Assembly (NCBI GenBank): GCA_023105745.1 | Contig: JALGQZ010000018.1 | Span: 10,925,338-10,989,337 of the forward strand | Length of the DNA: 64,000 nucleotides | Direction: 5' to 3' | DNA from: Austropuccinia psidii | Taxonomy: Eukaryota > Basidiomycota > Pucciniomycetes > Pucciniales > Sphaerophragmiaceae | The notes under the pieces: model-generated | Seen by the model: only the letters and a program-made list of their open reading frames with translations | What the model was told of the DNA's origin: nothing | The model's database searches: none | Part shown: in pieces, positions 59,251-64,000 of the stretch | Layout: each line of letters opens with the position of its first letter | How positions within the stretch are numbered: position 1 is the first letter of the stretch | Position numbers and translations under genes: made by a program

Positions 59251-60713
59251 GGGCCTGTATGGATGAATTGAGTTGTCCAAGGAGTATTGAAATACTTGAT
59301 GCCTTGACAACTGATTGAATTGATGTAATACCTCCTGAGAATTTCCCCTTTTGAATAATCCTGAATAATTTACCAACCCAACTCCTGCAGATACAGGTGG
59401 TTGGGATCCTTGAAGACTCTTCTGATTGCCGCCATAACTTGTCAGACTGATGATCTGAATAATCCTCCTTCAAGATGGGCGTTGGATTGTCGAATTTGGT
59501 CCTGAAAATGACACCATTGCATTGCTGAGAAAAAATGGTGCATAATGGTATATAATACCATATATGCACCACTCCTGCAACCTTGAGTACGGAGTGCATG
59601 GAGGAATGAAAGAATCTCCCTTGAGTTGGGGAAAAGGCTTTCTGAGCTGGTCTGGTGGCTGCCAGAGGCCATGGCTGGAAACATGGTCCATGGTGGTCCA
59701 TGGCCAAAAATGGGTCCTACGGGATTTATGGCCAAATTGGTGTCCAACAGGTCTTTGGCCAATTTCGGGTCCAAGGGATTGGTGGCCAATTGTGGTTTGG
59801 GACCCACCTGGCCTTGGGGGCTAGATTGCTGCCCCCTTTTGGCCTCATTGGATTAGGCCAAAAGGGGCCTAAATGGCCCAAAAAGGCCATTTATGCCTAA
59901 ACCCCCTTAATGAAAAGGGGGTGCCCAGATTGGATGGAGATGGCTAGGGGGCCTGGAGGCCCCTAGAAGACAAAAGGACCCCCCAGGCCCAAAATGAAAG
60001 ACAAAGGCCTGGGGGTTGGTGATATGGAAATTGGCCAGGGAGGCCAATGATGGCAGGATATGGCCTGAGGCCATAAATGGCCATTGGAATGGGTTATGGC
60101 GTAAGAGCCATAGAACACCCAAGGGGGCCAATTGGCCATAAATGATATGACATGACCAATTGGCCCCAACTTGGCTCCAGGTTGGATTGCCGCAATCATC
60201 AAGGAGGAGGGTCAAACTTGTGGTTGTGACAACAACAAATTTGGTGTGAATTAAATTGAAGTTTTGAGGATTTTCAACTTTTTTACAGAAAATACTACAA
60301 ACTTAATTTAAGCTTATTTAGAGTTGAGTTACAGAAATTTTACCCAGAGGTGACCGCACCGTATTTTTTATGAGGAATCCATTGGTGAAGTAATTTTCTT
60401 AAGTTTATCTATTGGATAAAAAGTTAGAATATATTTTATATAACCTTTTACCAACAATATTTTCATTTCATTAATTTGAATAAAAATTCATTTTTACTTA
60501 ATTTTTTCAAGAAAAAATGCTTTTTCATAATTCTAAAATTTAATGTAATTTTTATTTTGAATTATAATTAAATTTTAATTTTGGTATATAAATCTTTATT
60601 TTATATTTTAATTTTTATTTTGATAATATAAATAAATTTATTTTATTGATATTTGTATCTTATTTTGTTATGTGTGGTCTTTTGGGTATATGAAAATATC
60701 TCTAAGGCTCACA

Positions 60714-62115
60714 GCTTCAGACATATCAGGATGAAGGGAAGTTCATCTGTCTGTTTTTTTAAGAAACCAAGACATGGGCCTGTCCCTTTCAATATTAAAA
60801 ATGGCTTCTTCAAAGGAATTCTCCATTTTAAATCTCCAGGAATTATTTGCCCATTTGGAAATAATTTGTTCTTTCCACCAAGGCCAAGAATGTTTACCAT
60901 TGTCTTGTCTTAGTTTTTAATACCATTTCTTTTCTGATTTGGTAAAAAATTAGTGTAATGTGGAACTTATGTAATCATCTGGTATGTTAAAGTCCTCTTT
61001 AAACATATCAATTTTTTTCATGAATTCCATATGATTATATTCCCCTTCACCACTGAAGGTTGGCCATTCCTCTAATATTGGAATTTCTTTAAAATTTTAA
61101 ACAGTTTCTACTTCTGCACTACTTGAAATTGTATGATGTAATTCATTATTCATGTTTAGCACATTTCTGTCAAGAATTGGTGTAGACTGTCTTGGCAAAT
61201 CATTCTTCAGTGATATATTATTAATACTTGATTGAATATCTTCTTTCAATTAAAGTCTTGCTTTATTAATTTTATACAATTCTTCTTGAAAAAGACCTGA
61301 ATTGTGCCCAGTTGAGCTTTCCAAGTTTTGAACTTGGATTCTTAATTCTTTTAATTGTCTAGTTATAAAAGAAATTGCATTTTCATCTGGTTGATTGAGT
61401 AAGGTAACCATAGACTCAATTCTTGCACAAATTTGCACCAAAGACAAAATATTTTCTGTATTAACAATTTCAAGGCCAACAATGGCCTTTCGTGACTCTT
61501 TCACTTGTATTATCTCATTACACATCTTTTGTTGGATCTACTCAAATGTTTTAAGCTTTGGTATAATGTCTTCGTTACAAGTTTCAATTTTTTTTACAAG
61601 CTTTACAAGGTCTACTTCTTTCAAAAATACTGGTTCAATCTTTCTTCCTCCTTGTTTTTGAATTCCATCAGAGTTCTTGCCATATTGAACACATTGTTCA
61701 TGGCTTTTGTCTCTTTCTTGGGAATTCTGTAAATATGTGGGTAATGCTTGTTCCACTTGGGCTTTGCCTTTCCATTTGCCTTTTGCTTTCCATTCTGGTT
61801 GGTCTTTGCGGTTGGCTTGGGGTTTTTTGGCACTTGTTGAGGCAGATTTTTGCTTGTGGAGGTTTGGGGAGCTCCCACTGGGCTTTTTTCCTTCCCTTGG
61901 GCCAATTTCTTCTTCTGGTCCTCTGATAACATTTTTTTGAGTTTCAACCAAGCTTTTACCTGTTGGATTTTTGCTTTGCAAGACATGGGTTTCCAACCTT
62001 TCAGAAGATTCTCTGTATTTTCTGGCCCCATGAGCTTCTTCACTTGAATACATGAGTTAATGGTGCGTATTGAAAGACTTTGGAGAAGTTCCCACTCTTG
62101 CTGTCTTGCTGCCAC
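60714..62115 (-). pseudogene. Element C gag, N-terminal and capsid part
   Basis: The first frame (62115-61621) runs LKGWKPMSCKAKIQQVKAWLK, a Lys/Pro-rich stretch, then YRIPKKETKAMNNVFNMARTLMEFKNKEEERL. A second frame shifted by -1 overlaps it and continues as EQCVQYGKNSDGIQKQGGRKIEP, then a coiled-coil region (61525-61250: VQICARIESMVTLL, ITRQLKELRIQVQNLE). Capsid blocks EEWPTFSGEGEYNHMEFMKKIDMF and NGKHSWPWWKEQIISKWANNSW follow. Scattered TAA/TGA codons break it. It ends at HPDMSEA, where D interrupts, and resumes at 28769 with MVHKRILRKCG. Confidence 0.85.
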
Positions 62116-62729
62116 CTTTAAAGGGTTCTTTGGTAATTAAACCCCTTGGTGCTGCGCTAGTTTGACTTTCTCTGATGGATGACACTAGAGAAAAAAAATA
62201 TAAGTTCTTTTATCAAACAATAAAAATAACTTATAAACTCAACTTCTTGAATGAAGTTGTTTTAATGTAATTCATGGCAAATTATGTCAAAAAAAATATA
62301 AATGTCTAAGATTAAAGAAAAAAAATTTTTTGGTAAATATTTTTAACTTTTAAATTGTTTTATTAAATTTTATATTTTCTTTAAAGAAATAATAATTATG
62401 CAATTAATAAGTTATTAATCAAAGTTGTATTATTATTCACTTTATGCTAGAATAGGTCAAAGAATAAATTTCATGTCTGTGATGTGAAAAAGCCACTAGT
62501 TAGACAAAAGAAATTTATTCCAAGTCACTCCATAGTATATTGTTTCAAACAATATTCTTAAGAAAAAAATAACTTTATTAATATTATAAAGATTATTTAT
62601 AAGGCATAAGTCCCAAAAAAGCCAATATTAAAGTGAATATGGCAATTTTATGTCAAAAAACAGTAAAATAAGGTCCAGAATATTATTTATTTCCGGAAAA
62701 TTGGTTAAAATCATGGCCAGGCCCCCAAA
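62116..62729 (-). other. Element C leader and primer-binding site
   Basis: A/T-rich leader without a gene. On the minus strand TTTGGGGGCCTGGCCATGA starts at 62729, next to the LTR; it matches the sites of D and E. Confidence 0.65.
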
Positions 62730-64000
62730 TGTAAGGTTTGTCTATGAAACCCTTGATAGTAGTAACTATATCAATAGTACTATGACTGTCCTCATTAGAA
62801 AAATATAATATAATAAATTATTATAACCACAAATTTAAATAAAATTATTAAAAATAATTAGTTAAAAAAATAAATTTACTTATTATTATATGAAATAATA
62901 AGAAAAATATAATAATTATAATAAATTATAATTATTCTACTATTGTTATATTCACTGACAATTATAACAATAAGAAGTGTAAAGCTCTTAATGAGACAAT
63001 TACACATTCAAAATATAAATATTTAACCACTTATGAATAATTTATGAATATTATTTATAAAAGAATTATAACACACACTGTGCAGAAATAATTCTTATAC
63101 AAAAATTATGTATAAAAAAACTAATCATAGATAAAAAAGATATAGAATTTTAGAGAAAAAATTACTTATAATAGAAGTTTAGTACAACAAGTCAAACACC
63201 AACAGTTATTATATTAAATAATCATAATAAGTTAAAAACACGCCAAAAATCAATATTTTAAATGATAAAACAACGCTTTATGAAAAAAAATATTATTAAA
63301 GAGTTTTTGAGAGGAATTTATGGATTTTAAATGATATTTCAAAGACAATAATTTCATAAAATAAAATATATTATAGGTGAGTACAACAATAATCCAATTT
63401 CTATGATTTCAATAATTTAATTTAAGATTCATAAAGAATAAAATACTTAAGAAATATTTTAATAATAAGATTTTATATATATTCAAACTTTACCTGTTTA
63501 AATGTCTAATATGATTGGATTGGTAATTGATGATGGACAAAAACAGTGATGAAAAGACTCTCTTTACGTCTACAGAGAAACTCTCATTATTCATAATGGA
63601 TATGGAGGGTGTGCTAAGGTCAAAACTGAAAAACCATGCTTGAAAATAATGTTCTTAACTTAAGGTAACTTATTCTTAATTCCAATTTAAATTACCAGTG
63701 TTATTCTTAACTCCAAGTAGCTTTAATCCTCATTTAAGCTAATTGTTTGAGGTTTGAATATAAAATAAGCTTATTTATATCAAGGTTCATCACATGAACA
63801 ACTTAAAAAAAGAGTTTCAAGCAGAAATGTCTTAAACTCAATTTTTAATGAATTTTTTTATAGAAATCTTAATTTTCTTTAAGTATAACTCAAAGAGTAC
63901 ATTTCCAGGCTAATTACCCAGGAAATCTGTTTAAAAAAGATACTTAAAACTCAATTTCAATGTATATAATATCAACTTGTAAGCTGTGTGAGATTTTCAA
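62730..64000 (-). repeat. Element C 5' LTR, running off the window
   Basis: Starts TGTAAGGTTTGTCTATGAAAC in plus reading. From about 63190 it matches 18571 onward of the 3' LTR; the first 450 bp have no match there but resemble the start of solo LTR G. Confidence 0.82.

Larger units (their letters stand above)
42991..60231 (-). mobile_element. Complete Ty3/gypsy chromovirus A2, inactivated, carrying element E
   Basis: The 3' LTR is 42991-44673 and the 5' LTR is 51286-51896 plus 59256-60231. Ends are TGTCACA...TGTGACA. Gag, protease, RT, RNase H, integrase and chromodomain remnants lie between on the minus strand. Flanks are ACACC (42986-42990) and ACAAC (60232-60236), one mismatch, with D LTR sequence continuous across. 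Without E the element is about 9.9 kb. It shares pol and 3' UTR modules with A1 but has no antisense Zn2Cys6-like gene. Confidence 0.9.
51286..60231 (-). repeat. A2 5' LTR, split by element E
   Basis: Parts 51286-51896 (611 bp) and 59256-60231 (976 bp), together about 1587 bp. The cut is at GGGCC within ...GGGGGCC|TGTATGG; the 3' LTR of A2 reads ...GAGGCCTGTTTGG at this site. Confidence 0.9.
28770..60713 (-). mobile_element. Ty3/gypsy element D with four insertions
   Basis: LTRs are 28770-31942 (3') and 40311-60713 (5'); after removing insertions they are about 1730 and 1722 bp. Both run TGTAAGGTGTGGATATGAAAC to CTAAGGCTCACA in plus-strand reading. Flanking duplicates are GTTTC (28765-28769) and GCTTC (60714-60718), one mismatch. 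The internal part (31943-40310) holds gag-pol on the minus strand. Insertions: solo B LTR 29113-30550, solo LTR G 34760-36707, solo B LTR 41043-42472 and chromovirus A2 42991-60231. D itself sits in the gag gene of C. Confidence 0.88.
40311..60713 (-). repeat. Element D 5' LTR, split by solo B LTR and by A2
   Basis: LTR sequence is found at 40311-41042, 42478-42990 and 60237-60713. The total, about 1722 bp, agrees with the 3' LTR. The last part ends CTAAGGCTCACA at 60713. Confidence 0.87.
18565..64000 (-). mobile_element. Ty3/gypsy element C, host of the nested complex
   Basis: C reads right to left. Its 5' LTR is 62730 to beyond 64000, with primer site and leader below it. Gag is at 62115-60714 and 28769-27975, Pol at 27965-26960 and 22640-20421, and the 3' LTR at 20285-18565. 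Element D cuts gag at a GTTTC/GCTTC target duplication (28765-28769, 60714-60718). Joining the flanks restores a gag frame matching D's own D-M-S-E-x-M-V/I-H block. A TIR transposon cuts RT at 22640/26960. All parts keep the same order and strand, so this is one element. Confidence 0.85.

Noticed and set aside
62401..64000. A/T-rich end resembling mitochondrial or centromeric DNA
   Set aside because: It matches the 3' LTR of element C and begins at a primer-binding site, so it is an ordinary 5' LTR.

Overview
This window is repeat-dense DNA from a rust fungus (Pucciniales). Several Ty3/gypsy Gag and Pol families match by recall those that fill the very large Austropuccinia psidii genome. That species call is recall plus inference, not a search. 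The DNA is A+T-rich, coding units carry short (50-56 nt) spliceosomal introns, and nearly every open frame belongs to a transposable element. I found no rRNA, tRNA, CRISPR array or bacterial feature, and no undamaged host gene.

Layout. 1-6478: 3' part of chromovirus A1 (+), with pol, an antisense spliced Zn2Cys6-like gene and the 3' LTR; it sits inside the pol gene of a second gypsy element, B1 (6479-10077). 10117-15219: a complete but inactivated Ty1/copia element with 553-bp LTRs and a CATTA target duplication. 15225-18560: the only stretch with non-LTR genes, a degraded TET/JBP-like 2OG-Fe(II) oxygenase reading frame beside a PIF/Harbinger transposase pseudogene. 18565-64000: one nested complex of minus-strand gypsy elements. 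C is split by a TIR DNA transposon (22646-26954, itself holding a copia fragment) and by element D (28770-60713). D holds three solo LTRs (29113-30550, 34760-36707, 41043-42472) and a full chromovirus, A2 (42991-60231). A2's 5' LTR holds the young element E (51897-59250). Target-site duplications were found at most junctions, so the insertion order can be read.

How the parts work together. A1/A2 are chromodomain gypsy elements; A2 shows the inverted complementarity expected of self-primed (Tf1/sushi-type) reverse transcription. B, C, D and E form a second group; C, D and E share a tRNA-type primer site beginning TGGGGGCC. E is the only element with an intact long reading frame and near-identical LTRs (11 differences in 1495 bp). 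It encodes only Gag and protease fused to the extreme C-terminal tail of Pol, so it probably moves using proteins of a B-like partner. Lesions elsewhere (premature stops, lost catalytic residues) often look like CpG to TpG/CpA decay. The most unusual items are E, the antisense spliced gene in A1, and the self-priming signature of A2.
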